The translations under genes were made by a program, and so were the position numbers. Of a stretch of 37,752 nt of DNA, positions 7,517 to 15,672 are shown piece by piece. A model generated the notes under the pieces. It was not told the origin of the DNA, ran no database searches, and was given only the letters and a program-made list of their open reading frames with translations. The DNA comes from an uncultured Bacteroidota bacterium. Lineage in GTDB: Bacteria; Bacteroidota; Bacteroidia; Chitinophagales; Chitinophagaceae. Location of the stretch: NCBI GenBank assembly GCA_903821465.1, contig CAIJLK010000004.1, forward strand, positions 1 to 37,752, given 5' to 3'. How positions within the stretch are numbered: the stretch's first letter is position 1; each line of letters begins with the position of its first letter.

Positions 7517-8905
7517 ATGAAAGATAAAGCCGCATCATTTATTGCCAAGAGTACTATTAAAGCTGCAGATCTTGAACATCGTAGAAAGATCAACTTTAAT
7601 ATTAGTAAATACAATGCGGTTGTTCCAATTGGCAAACAACAGTTTTCTGATAATATGCTTGCCCGAGAAATGGCAAAGAATAGAAAATGGGATGCAATAG
7701 AACATCTTGATATGCATCTAGCGCATTTCGAAAAAAGAATTACAGCCCGAGGCGCAAAAGTTATTTGGGCAGAAACTGCTGAAGAAGCATTAGAAGAAAT
7801 AGGGAAGATCTGTAAAGCAAAAAATTGCAAAACCCTCGTTAAGAGCAAAAGCATGGTTACAGAAGAAATTCACTTGAATGATTTTCTGGAATCAAAAGGA
7901 ATTGAAAGTGTTGAAACTGATTTAGGAGAATATATTCAACAGTTAGATGGTGAGCCTCCCTATCATATTGTTACCCCTGCCATGCACAAAAGCAAAGAAG
8001 ATGTGGCAAAGCTCTTTGCAGATAAATTAGGAACACCCAGTGGATTATCACCAGAAGAATTAACATTGGTTGCAAGGGTAAAATTGCGTGAAAAATATGT
8101 GCAGGCAGAAGTAGGTGTAACAGGCGCAAATTTTATAATTGCCGATATTGGTGCCATTGCTGTAACAGAAAATGAAGGGAACGCCCGTTTAAGTTGCGCA
8201 TTTCCTAAAACCCATATTGTGGTGGTAGGAATTGAGAAAATGATACCTTCTATACACGACTTAGCACTTTTCTGGCCGCTGCTTTCTACTTATGGCACTG
8301 GTCAGCGTGTAACAGTTTACAATAGCATTGTAACCGGACCAAAACAGGCCAATGAATTAGACGGACCAGAAGAAATGTATGTGATCTTGCTTGACAATGG
8401 CCGTACTAATCTACTCGCAAATCCAACAACCAGAGAAGCACTTTACTGTATCCGTTGTGGGGCTTGTTTGAATGCTTGTCCGGTTTATAAAAACATAGGT
8501 GGTCATGCTTACGAAACCACTTATAGCGGTCCGATTGGAAAAGTAATTACACCACATTTAAAGGGGATGGATGACTACAAACATTTGAGTTATGCCTCTT
8601 CGCTATGTGGTAATTGTACCGAGGTTTGTCCCGTTAGAATTAACCTCCATGAACTATTACTCGATAACAGGCATGAAGCAGTTGCTAGTGGCAGCAGTAG
8701 CATTGCTGAACGCATTGCATGGAAAGTCTGGAGAACTGCAAGCTTGAACAGAACCATGATGAATATGGGTAATGGCAAGTTGAAGAATTGGATGGTGAAT
8801 AAAATTTTTACAGGATGGACCACCCATCGCTCTGAATTAGATTTTAGCGCAAAAACATTTAGTGAAATGTGGGAGGATCAGAAAGCCAATAAACAAGAAA
8901 ATTAA
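7517..8905 (+). CDS. lutB: LutB/LldF-like iron-sulfur protein (L-lactate oxidation type)
   Basis: A 462-aa protein with an N-terminal LUD domain (KTLVKSKSMVTEEIHLNDFL, EVGVTGANFIIADIGAIAVT, NEGNARLSCAFPKTHIVVVG) and a C-terminal pair of 4Fe-4S motifs, CIRCGACLNACP from Cys311 and CGNCTEVCP from Cys364. This layout is that of LutB/LldF, the electron-transfer subunit of the LutABC L-lactate dehydrogenase. The usual partners LutA and LutC are not adjacent; the neighbours are DUF3109 (8 bp upstream) and a deacetylase-like gene (8 bp downstream). Family assignment is firm; its role in lactate oxidation here rests on homology. Confidence 0.9.
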   Translation: MKDKAASFIAKSTIKAADLEHRRKINFNISKYNAVVPIGKQQFSDNMLAREMAKNRKWDAIEHLDMHLAHFEKRITARGAKVIWAETAEEALEEIGKICKAKNCKTLVKSKSMVTEEIHLNDFLESKGIESVETDLGEYIQQLDGEPPYHIVTPAMHKSKEDVAKLFADKLGTPSGLSPEELTLVARVKLREKYVQAEVGVTGANFIIADIGAIAVTENEGNARLSCAFPKTHIVVVGIEKMIPSIHDLALFWPLLSTYGTGQRVTVYNSIVTGPKQANELDGPEEMYVILLDNGRTNLLANPTTREALYCIRCGACLNACPVYKNIGGHAYETTYSGPIGKVITPHLKGMDDYKHLSYASSLCGNCTEVCPVRINLHELLLDNRHEAVASGSSSIAERIAWKVWRTASLNRTMMNMGNGKLKNWMVNKIFTGWTTHRSELDFSAKTFSEMWEDQKANKQEN

Positions 8906-8913
8906 AACATACT

Positions 8914-10212
8914 TTGTTATTAATTTATAGCCCTATAACAAGCCCTAGATTAGCGTATATCTGCGCTACTCTGTTTAGAAATGAGTTTGCTATTGAGCAT
9001 GATAAATTGATCTACCAATCTTGCACTACTGCTAAGATTAATTATTCTGATGAAATTTTTGAAAGTCAGGGTCTTCAAATTATTCCACAGGGTTTATTGT
9101 TTCAAAAAAACATTCTACAGCAAGAGATTCATTGCTTTGATTGGAAGGGACTAGTTGCTTTTTTTAAAAACGATAAAGAGGCTATTCCGTTTGATTTATT
9201 TTCTGCTGCATTTTATTTAATATCGCGTTACGAAGAGTGGCTGCCGTTTATTCCTGATCAATATGGCAGATATGCACACACCAATAGTCTGGCATATAAT
9301 AATCAGTTTCTACACTTGCCACTTGTGCAGTTATGGCTTTTAGAATTCGAGAAAACAATGCAAGAATCTTTTCCGGATTTTCAGTTACCCAACCAAAAAT
9401 TCTCTTTTGTTCCTAGTTACGATGTTGATGTTGCTTTTTGTTATTTGAATCAACCATTTTTTAAAAATTTGTTTGGATTTTATAGAAATCTGTTGACCGG
9501 GAAGTTTGAAAAATTTGCAGAATCCGGGAATGTTTATTCGGGTTATCAAAAAGATCCCTTCGATCAGTTTGATTTTTTATCGCAGCTGAATGAGCGGTAT
9601 CATTTACCTGCCATTTATTTTTTTCTGCTCGCAAATAAAAGAAAGGGAGTGGACAAAAATATACATCCATCAAAAAAAGCATTGCAGCAATTAATTCTTA
9701 AAACTGCATCGAAATATCAGGTTGGGATTCACCCCTCCTGGCAGAGCGGCGATGATAGGGCCTTATTAAAAGATGAAATAAATACCCTTTCGAATTTAAT
9801 TAAAAATCCGGTTATGTTATCGCGTCAGCATTATTTAAGAATGACGATCCCGGAAACCTATCCCCAATTAATAGCCGCGGGTATTAAAAAGGAGTATACC
9901 CTGGGATATGGTACCAGCAATGGTTTCAGGGCTTCTTTTGCTGCACCATTTTACTGGTACGATTTAAAAAATGAAGTACAAACAGATCTGGAAATTCATC
10001 CTTTCTGTTATATGGATTCTAATAGTATTTTTGAATTAAGACAGCCTGTATATGAGGCGAAAAATGAAATGCAAGAACTCTTCCATCAAGTTAAAAAAGT
10101 GAGGGGAGAAATGATCTGCATTTTCCATAATCATTTTTTAACTGATCAACCTGAATGGGTAGAGTGGAAAAAAATGCTAGAAGAATTTTTTAAAGAAAAT
10201 TTATCTGCTTAG
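8914..10212 (+). CDS. Polysaccharide deacetylase-like protein (DUF7033 type)
   Basis: A 432-aa protein. The first about 130 residues match the Bacteroidota-specific N-terminal domain seen before NodB-like modules (LISRYEEWLPFIPDQYGRYA). The second part looks like a NodB fold: the Asp pair in SYDVD (168-172), a possible metal His in GIHPSW (His273), and a closing segment with CIFHNHFL. It probably removes acyl groups from a surface or wall glycan; no signal peptide is visible, so where it acts is unclear. Start is TTG at 8914, 8 bp after lutB; no ATG suits. Its stop abuts that of the convergent EamA gene. The enzymatic role is inferred from the fold only. Confidence 0.75.
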   Translation: MLLIYSPITSPRLAYICATLFRNEFAIEHDKLIYQSCTTAKINYSDEIFESQGLQIIPQGLLFQKNILQQEIHCFDWKGLVAFFKNDKEAIPFDLFSAAFYLISRYEEWLPFIPDQYGRYAHTNSLAYNNQFLHLPLVQLWLLEFEKTMQESFPDFQLPNQKFSFVPSYDVDVAFCYLNQPFFKNLFGFYRNLLTGKFEKFAESGNVYSGYQKDPFDQFDFLSQLNERYHLPAIYFFLLANKRKGVDKNIHPSKKALQQLILKTASKYQVGIHPSWQSGDDRALLKDEINTLSNLIKNPVMLSRQHYLRMTIPETYPQLIAAGIKKEYTLGYGTSNGFRASFAAPFYWYDLKNEVQTDLEIHPFCYMDSNSIFELRQPVYEAKNEMQELFHQVKKVRGEMICIFHNHFLTDQPEWVEWKKMLEEFFKENLSA

Positions 10213-11106
10213 TTATTTCAAGGCCTTTAGACTCTTATTTACAAGAAAGACACCACCCAAAGTAATTGCAGAACCAATGACAATATTCATGGTTACTTTT
10301 TCATTCATAATTAAAGAGCCTACCAGAATGGCTACGATTGGATTGATATAAGCGTATAAGGAAGCGATACCCGGTTCTAGGTTTTTCATTGAATAAATAA
10401 ATGCGATAAACGCAAAGATCGATCCGGCTGAAATCAGGTAAGCCAGTGCAGCCCAGGTTTGTAAAGGAATGCTGCTGATAGGAATACTATCGCCTGAGAT
10501 CAATACAATCAGAAACATGATGATTGAACTGATCAGCATTTGCCAACCAGTTGCATAGTAAGGATTCATTTCTGTTTTCTTGCGAGCAATAAAAATAGTT
10601 GCAATGGCCCAGGTGATCATCGCTATTAGTGAAAGCGCAATTCCAAACCAATATCCCTCAGAATGGTTATGAAAAGCACTATCGTAAAACACAAATGCAA
10701 TACCTGCGATGCCCAAGAACAATCCTATAAAAGTTCCCCAGTTGATTTTGTTGTTTTTATAGAATACCATTTCAATCAACACAACAGAAAGCGGATAAAG
10801 GGCTGCAATTAAAGCTGCGAGTCCACTTGGAATATACCTAAGCGCCATTGTTGCTAGTCCATTTGAAGAAACGAACATCAACACAGCCATAATGATCAGC
10901 CATTTGAATTGTTTCCATGTTGGTAGCGGTAAACCCTTGAATAGAAAAAAGCAAACATAAATAATACCGCCAGTAAACTGACGGATCGAAGCCACTTCAA
11001 AAGCGGGCGTTTTTTGCACACCAATCTTACTCACTACCCATGTAGTGCCCCAGACCATACTGGTAATTAATAAGGCGATATATGCTTTGTTCTTGTTCGC
11101 TGCCAT
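10213..11106 (-). CDS. EamA-family (drug/metabolite) transporter
   Basis: A 297-aa integral membrane protein with about ten transmembrane helices in two EamA repeats. The first repeat starts with YIALLITSMVWGTTWVVSKI and ends in FIGLFLGIAGIAFVF; the second contains GIALSLIAMITWAIATIFIA and ends in VIGSAITLGGVFLVNKS. The signatures LAALIAALYPLSVVLIE and ASLYAYINPIVAILVGSLI are typical. Substrates of this superfamily include amino acids, nucleosides and metabolites; the substrate here cannot be read from sequence. It lies 15 bp after purH on the same strand, so read-through is likely. Confidence 0.9.
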   Translation of the reverse strand: MAANKNKAYIALLITSMVWGTTWVVSKIGVQKTPAFEVASIRQFTGGIIYVCFFLFKGLPLPTWKQFKWLIIMAVLMFVSSNGLATMALRYIPSGLAALIAALYPLSVVLIEMVFYKNNKINWGTFIGLFLGIAGIAFVFYDSAFHNHSEGYWFGIALSLIAMITWAIATIFIARKKTEMNPYYATGWQMLISSIIMFLIVLISGDSIPISSIPLQTWAALAYLISAGSIFAFIAFIYSMKNLEPGIASLYAYINPIVAILVGSLIMNEKVTMNIVIGSAITLGGVFLVNKSLKALK

Positions 11107-11121
11107 TTTAATAGAAACCGA

Positions 11122-12615
11122 TTAGTGTCTGAAATGGCGTAAGCCAGTCATTACCATTGCTAAGTTATTTTGCACACAATAATCAATACTGTCTTTGTCC
11201 CTCACTGAGCCCCCTGGTTGAATATAAGCTTCCATGCCAGCTTCGTGTGCGATCTGCACACAGTCGTTGAATGGAAAGAATGCATCGCTAGCTAACACCG
11301 CATTCTTCAAATCAAATTTGAATTGATGTGCTTTATCTATCGCATGACGCAATGCATCGATACGGCTAGTTTGTCCGCAGCCCTTACCTACCAATTGTTT
11401 ATTCTTGATCAGTGCAATGGCATTGCTCTTTAAATGCTTACAAACGATATTAGCGAAAACAAGATTTTCTTTTTCATCTTCTGTGGTTACACGTCCGCCC
11501 ACTTCATCCCATTTACTAAAATTTCCTTCATCTGCACCCTGTTCTAAAGTTCCGTTCAATAAAGATTTTGAAGGAGTTTTAATCGCAGCACCATTTGGTT
11601 TCAACTCTAATAAAATTCTGTTCTTCTTAGTTTTTAAAACCGCTAATGCATCTTCATTAAATGCAGGTGCGATCAATACTTCAAAGAAAATTTCATTGAT
11701 CGCATCAGCAGTTGCTTTATCAATTGTTCCATTGCTTACCAATACACCACCAAAAGCACTTTCCGGATCTCCTGCCAAAGCAGCATCCCAGCTCTCTTTG
11801 ATAGTAGCGCGTTCTGCAATACCACAAACATTGGTATGCTTGATAATGCCAAACACTTTATTTGAAGAAGCACTGAATTCTTTGATCAGTTGAACAGCGG
11901 CATCAACATCCACTAAATTATTATAAGAAAGTTCTTTACCATTTAATTGAGTAAAGAGTTGGGTAAGATCGCCATGGAATACAGCTGATTGGTGTGGGTT
12001 TTCGCCATAGCGTAAAGCCTGACTAATTCCAGGATTAAAATAATTACTGATTGCAATATCATAATGCATCACCACTTCAAAAGCCTTAGCTGCGTATGCT
12101 CTACGTTGCTCTAGACTTGTTTCGCCTTTCTGAGTGGCGAGTAAATTTTCTAAAGAAGCATAATCATCTTTTGCTGCGATCACTACTAAGTCTTTAAAGT
12201 TCTTAGCAGCGGCACGGATCATGGATGGACCACCGATATCAATTTTTTCGATGATCAGTTTTTCTTCAGATGTGGTGCGAAGGGTTTCTTCAAAAGGATA
12301 TAGGTCAACTATTACCAGATCAATTTCTGGGATATTGTATTCTTTCATTTCAACCAAGTCCTGTGGTTCGTATCTTCTTCCAAGGATCCCCCCGAAAACT
12401 GCAGGATGCAGGGTTTTAACTCTACCACCCAAGATCGATGGGTAAGTGGTTAAGCTTTCAACAGCTACACATTTAATGCCAAGGCCTTCTAAAAATGTCT
12501 GGGTTCCGCCAGTAGAATAGATAGTAATGCCTAATTCCTGTAATTGTTTGGCAATTGGTTCTAGTCCGTCTTTATAAAATACGGAAATGAGTGCTGATTG
12601 AATTTTCTTTTGCAT
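11122..12615 (-). CDS. purH: Bifunctional AICAR transformylase/IMP cyclohydrolase PurH
   Basis: Catalyses the last two steps of IMP synthesis. The 497-aa protein has the N-terminal MGS-like cyclohydrolase domain (QSALISVFYKDGLEPIAKQL, YSTGGTQTFLE, GGRVKTLHPAVFGGIL) and the C-terminal transformylase (LRYGENPHQSAVFHG, LSYNNLVDVDAA, IKHTNVCGIAE, ASDAFFPFND, IQPGGSVRDKDSI), closing with the usual TGLRHFRH. The frame stays open 59 codons further upstream, into comEC, but MQKKIQSALIS at 12615 is the normal start and removes the overlap. EamA follows closely. The leader before the start holds two small hairpins. Confidence 0.97.
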   Translation of the reverse strand: MQKKIQSALISVFYKDGLEPIAKQLQELGITIYSTGGTQTFLEGLGIKCVAVESLTTYPSILGGRVKTLHPAVFGGILGRRYEPQDLVEMKEYNIPEIDLVIVDLYPFEETLRTTSEEKLIIEKIDIGGPSMIRAAAKNFKDLVVIAAKDDYASLENLLATQKGETSLEQRRAYAAKAFEVVMHYDIAISNYFNPGISQALRYGENPHQSAVFHGDLTQLFTQLNGKELSYNNLVDVDAAVQLIKEFSASSNKVFGIIKHTNVCGIAERATIKESWDAALAGDPESAFGGVLVSNGTIDKATADAINEIFFEVLIAPAFNEDALAVLKTKKNRILLELKPNGAAIKTPSKSLLNGTLEQGADEGNFSKWDEVGGRVTTEDEKENLVFANIVCKHLKSNAIALIKNKQLVGKGCGQTSRIDALRHAIDKAHQFKFDLKNAVLASDAFFPFNDCVQIAHEAGMEAYIQPGGSVRDKDSIDYCVQNNLAMVMTGLRHFRH

Positions 12616-12628
12616 TATGAATTTTCTT

Positions 12629-12670
12629 AACCTGTTTAGGTTGATGATAATAAACCCTTTTGGGCTTGAT
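12629..12670 (-). promoter_or_regulatory. purH leader with two small hairpins
   Basis: Just before the purH start the minus-strand leader has AACCT-4 nt-AGGTT (12629-12642) and, upstream, AAGCCC-AAAA-GGGTTT (about 12655-12670, with one G-U pair). A TACCTTCG resembling a -7 element lies at 12687-12680. This does not match a purine riboswitch that I recognise; it could be a leader that tunes purH or simply chance. Confidence 0.3.
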
Positions 12671-12758
12671 TTGGAGCCGCGAAGGTAAGTTTTTGAGGGC
12701 TTTTTTCCATGTATCTGTTTTCCACAAAGCAATTTCATTGGTTTGTGGATGGGGATAT

Positions 12759-14369
12759 TTAAAAAAATGACAGAGATCTGATAAATACCCATAGAAAAAT
12801 AACTGTTAGGGCGGCTAGAAATGCATTTCGACGTTTAAATAGGAGCCAAATAAGTAAGGAAGCAATTAGTAAGTATAGCAGGATAGTTTGGGCAAGATTG
12901 ATGGAAATATTTCTGGTAAGGGCGAATGGGATTCGGTTAGTTCTTTCAATGATATTATTCATTTGAGCAATTAAAAAGCCGGTAATCTTTCCCGCCCATT
13001 TCAACATTACTGGGAAGGGGCTAACCAATAACACCAAGAGTTCGGCATAGAGAATGATTCCTGAAAGAGGTACTACCAGAAAATTAGTAAACAAAAACAG
13101 GTTAGGGAATTGATGAAACTGGTAGAGTATTATGGGAAGTGTTAGCACCTGAGCTGAAAGTGTAACGGCGTTTACTTGCCAGACAATTTGCAGCAATTTA
13201 TTTTTAAAACAGAACCAGTTTTCTATGTATTTACTAAATAGAACAATTCCTAGTACAGCCGTATACGATAATTGAAAGCCGACATCCCAGAGTAGAAATG
13301 GATTATATACAAGCAGAAAAAAAGCAGAAGCGGCAAGAGCATTGATAGTATTGTTTTTATAAGCTAGGCACTTGCTAAGAAGTAGAAAAGAAAAACCAAC
13401 TGCCGATCTAAGAATGGCAGCAGCACCACCGGTGATAAAACTGAATCCCCATAAAACAAGAAGTATGATGAAGCTGCGTATATAATTGTTCCACCTACTA
13501 TTTCCAAAGGGTTGCATCAAACGAATTAAGAGTCCATATATCATTGCTAAGTGTAATCCGCTAATGGCAATAATATGCACCACACCGGTATTGCTATAAG
13601 ATTGCACCAGCTTTTTATCGAGGTCTTCTTTGTAACCAATCAATAATGCCTCAGCAACAGATTGTTCAGTTTTTTCGGGGACCGCAGATTTTAAAATGTT
13701 TAAAATATGATCCCTTGTTTTGTACAAATAAAATCGAAGTGATGCATTATTTTTTCTGAAAATGATCTTTGCAGAATCGGGTAGATATATTTGAAAATAG
13801 ATCTGTTGAAATGCGCAGTATCGAACAAAATCAAAACCACTTGTATTGAAATTATTGCTAATTTTTTGAAGTGGTTCTGTGATTAAAATTTCATCGCCAG
13901 TTTCTAATTGTTGTGCAAGCTGCTTATTTTTTAGATAGAGTAATATTTTAGATGTTGCGTTGATCCATTTTCCTTGATGTTTTACTGATATAATATTTGC
14001 GAGAGCCTTCCAGGTTTTTTTCTTTTGAATGAGGGGCTCTTGAATGATGGCGAGGATAGTATCTTTTTTTGAATAGTTGTATCCGATCCAGTTGTTATTT
14101 TTTTGTAGGTCCTGATGATTACAAATACCTACCCCGAAAACAAATAGGAGCAGATGAATGGCCCAACCACCGAGGGCCATCCATTTAAATTTCTGGGTAA
14201 TAGTGATAAGTGAAAAGACAATTAAAATAAGTATCGCGGGTAAGGCAATTTTCTGAATGGTGAGGGTAGATAAATTATAATAATAGGACGATACAATTCC
14301 TATAGCAAATGGGATCAGCAGCCGGAGAAAGGGAGCGCTTTGCCAACTATTAATGGGTTGCAAGGGCAT
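12759..14369 (-). CDS. comEC: ComEC/Rec2-family membrane protein, short form
   Basis: A 536-aa protein with multiple membrane spans. It has an N-terminal pair of helices and an OB-like soluble segment (DUF4131; about residues 70-190, including LLYLKNKQLAQQLETGDEI), then the Competence domain (VAEALLIGYKEDLDKKLVQS, YSNTGVVHIIAISGLHLAMI, GGAAAILRSAVGF, LWDVGFQLSYTAVLGIVLFS). ComEC is the inner-membrane channel for DNA uptake in natural transformation. It stops right after the last helices (IWLLFKRRNAF...FIRSLSFF) and has no metallo-beta-lactamase domain, so it is shorter than the ComEC proteins that carry one. The C-terminal coding sequence does not continue in another frame before purH. Confidence 0.88.
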   Translation of the reverse strand: MPLQPINSWQSAPFLRLLIPFAIGIVSSYYYNLSTLTIQKIALPAILILIVFSLITITQKFKWMALGGWAIHLLLFVFGVGICNHQDLQKNNNWIGYNYSKKDTILAIIQEPLIQKKKTWKALANIISVKHQGKWINATSKILLYLKNKQLAQQLETGDEILITEPLQKISNNFNTSGFDFVRYCAFQQIYFQIYLPDSAKIIFRKNNASLRFYLYKTRDHILNILKSAVPEKTEQSVAEALLIGYKEDLDKKLVQSYSNTGVVHIIAISGLHLAMIYGLLIRLMQPFGNSRWNNYIRSFIILLVLWGFSFITGGAAAILRSAVGFSFLLLSKCLAYKNNTINALAASAFFLLVYNPFLLWDVGFQLSYTAVLGIVLFSKYIENWFCFKNKLLQIVWQVNAVTLSAQVLTLPIILYQFHQFPNLFLFTNFLVVPLSGIILYAELLVLLVSPFPVMLKWAGKITGFLIAQMNNIIERTNRIPFALTRNISINLAQTILLYLLIASLLIWLLFKRRNAFLAALTVIFLWVFIRSLSFF

Positions 14370-14387
14370 GTACTAACCTAATAAAAA

Positions 14388-14411
14388 AGCCACACTAAAA
14401 CTAGTGTGGCT
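14388..14411 (-). terminator. Intrinsic terminator of the carB half-gene
   Basis: Arms AGCCACACTA (14388-14397) and TAGTGTGGCT (14402-14411) form a perfect 10-bp stem with a 4-nt loop. On the minus strand the stem is followed directly by a run of six T (plus-strand A tract at 14383-14388). It lies 20 bp after the carB stop and just before comEC, so it ends carB transcription and separates the two genes. Confidence 0.87.
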
Positions 14412-14431
14412 CTCAAAGAGTATAGTAAAAT

Positions 14432-15625
14432 TTATTTACTCAAGTTCATGCTTCTTTCTTTGTACAGTGTACGGAAATAAGGATCGCGAAGGTCTTTGAT
14501 AAAGCGAATGGCTTCACCAGTGCTCTTCATTTCTGGTCCGAGTTCCTTATTCACACCAGGGAATTTATCGAAACTAAAAACAGGTTCTTTAATAGCGTAA
14601 CCATCTAATTTATTTTCCATCACAAAATCAGTCAGCTTAGCTTCACCCAACATTACTTTAGTAGCAATATTCAAGTAAGGGATCTGGTATGCTTTTGCAA
14701 TGAATGGAGTGGTTCTAGAAGCGCGAGGGTTAGCTTCAATCACAAATACTTTATCGCCCTTAATGGCGAACTGAATATTGATCAGTCCTTTAATTTTTAA
14801 AGCGCGCGCAATTTTCTCACTATAAAATTGCATGGTTTCAACGATTAACGGAGTTAGGTTAAAGGCAGGTAATACTGCATTACTATCTCCACTATGAATA
14901 CCAGCAGGTTCTATATGTTCCATCACACCCATGATATGAAAGTTTTCTCCATCAAAAATGGCATCTACTTCTGCTTCCTGGCAACGATCTAAGAAATGAT
15001 CGATCAAGATTTTATTTCCCGGAAGATGTTTTAATAAACTGATAACTGCTTTCTCAACATCTTCATCATTAATCACAATACGCATTCTTTGTCCGCCAAT
15101 CACATAACTCGGACGAACCAGTACAGGGTAACCAACTCGATTAGCAACCGCCACAGCTTCATCAGCATCAATAGCAGTTCCGTATTCAGGGTAAGGGATA
15201 TTGAGATCTTTTAAAAGGTCGCTAAACCGTCCGCGATCTTCTGCCATATCCATACTTTCGAAAGAGGTTCCAATGATTGGAACGCCAGTTTCGTGTAATT
15301 TTTTGGCGAGTTTGAGGGCTGTTTGTCCCCCTAACTGAACAATAATTCCATCCGGTTTTTCTAAGTCGATAATTTCTCTAAGATGTTCCCAGAATACTGG
15401 CTCGAAGTACAATTTATCGGCCATATCGAAATCGGTAGAAACGGTTTCAGGATTACAGTTCACCATGATCGCTTCAAAACCGCATTCTTTGATGGCGAGT
15501 AGGCCGTGCACGCAGCAATAATCGAATTCAATTCCCTGACCAATCCTATTAGGGCCGCTACCTAATACGATGATTTTTTTCTTCTTTGAAGGGATCGATT
15601 CGTTTGAGTTTAAAGGTTGATTCAT
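14432..15625 (-). CDS. carB: Carbamoyl-phosphate synthase large chain, C-terminal half only
   Basis: The 397-aa product equals the second (carbamoyl-phosphate-forming) ATP-grasp half of CarB: it has KKIIVLGSGPNRIGQGIEFD, MVNCNPETVSTDFDMADKLY, VQLGGQTALKLAKKL, VRPSYVIGGQRMRIV, MEHIEPAGIHSGDS, VIEANPRASRTTPFIAK and FPGVNKELGPEMKSTGEA. The first half (ammonia/carboxyphosphate unit) and the allosteric MGS domain are both absent. The gene upstream is an unrelated amidohydrolase, so the missing half must be elsewhere if the enzyme works. The start ATG 15625 is chosen because the 27-codon extension upstream is in another gene. The N-terminal NQPLNSNESIPSKKKK looks like the internal linker of full-length CarB. 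A strong terminator follows. Confidence 0.93.
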   Translation of the reverse strand: MNQPLNSNESIPSKKKKIIVLGSGPNRIGQGIEFDYCCVHGLLAIKECGFEAIMVNCNPETVSTDFDMADKLYFEPVFWEHLREIIDLEKPDGIIVQLGGQTALKLAKKLHETGVPIIGTSFESMDMAEDRGRFSDLLKDLNIPYPEYGTAIDADEAVAVANRVGYPVLVRPSYVIGGQRMRIVINDEDVEKAVISLLKHLPGNKILIDHFLDRCQEAEVDAIFDGENFHIMGVMEHIEPAGIHSGDSNAVLPAFNLTPLIVETMQFYSEKIARALKIKGLINIQFAIKGDKVFVIEANPRASRTTPFIAKAYQIPYLNIATKVMLGEAKLTDFVMENKLDGYAIKEPVFSFDKFPGVNKELGPEMKSTGEAIRFIKDLRDPYFRTLYKERSMNLSK

Positions 15626-15641
15626 TGCTCTAGAAATTGCG

Positions 15642-15649
15642 CAAAAATA
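15642..15649 (-). promoter_or_regulatory. Candidate -7 element for the carB half-gene
   Basis: On the minus strand TATTTTTG (15649-15642) matches TAnnTTTG exactly, 17-24 nt before the ATG at 15625. It suggests that the half-gene has its own promoter, with a very short leader. No matching TTTG was found at the expected distance. Confidence 0.4.
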
Positions 15650-15672
15650 GGGGTATCGAAGAAATTTAGGGG

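Noticed and set aside
7438..7854. A minus-strand 138-aa frame opposite the DUF3109 and lutB genes
   Set aside because: It covers coding sequence on the other strand, has no motif and no start context.
11405..11893. A plus-strand 162-aa reading frame opposite purH
   Set aside because: It lies within the strongly conserved purH coding region, has no recognisable motif and is a reverse-strand shadow.
12616..12792. A longer purH N-terminus
   Set aside because: The extra 59 residues have no similarity to the family, overlap comEC and include the leader hairpins.
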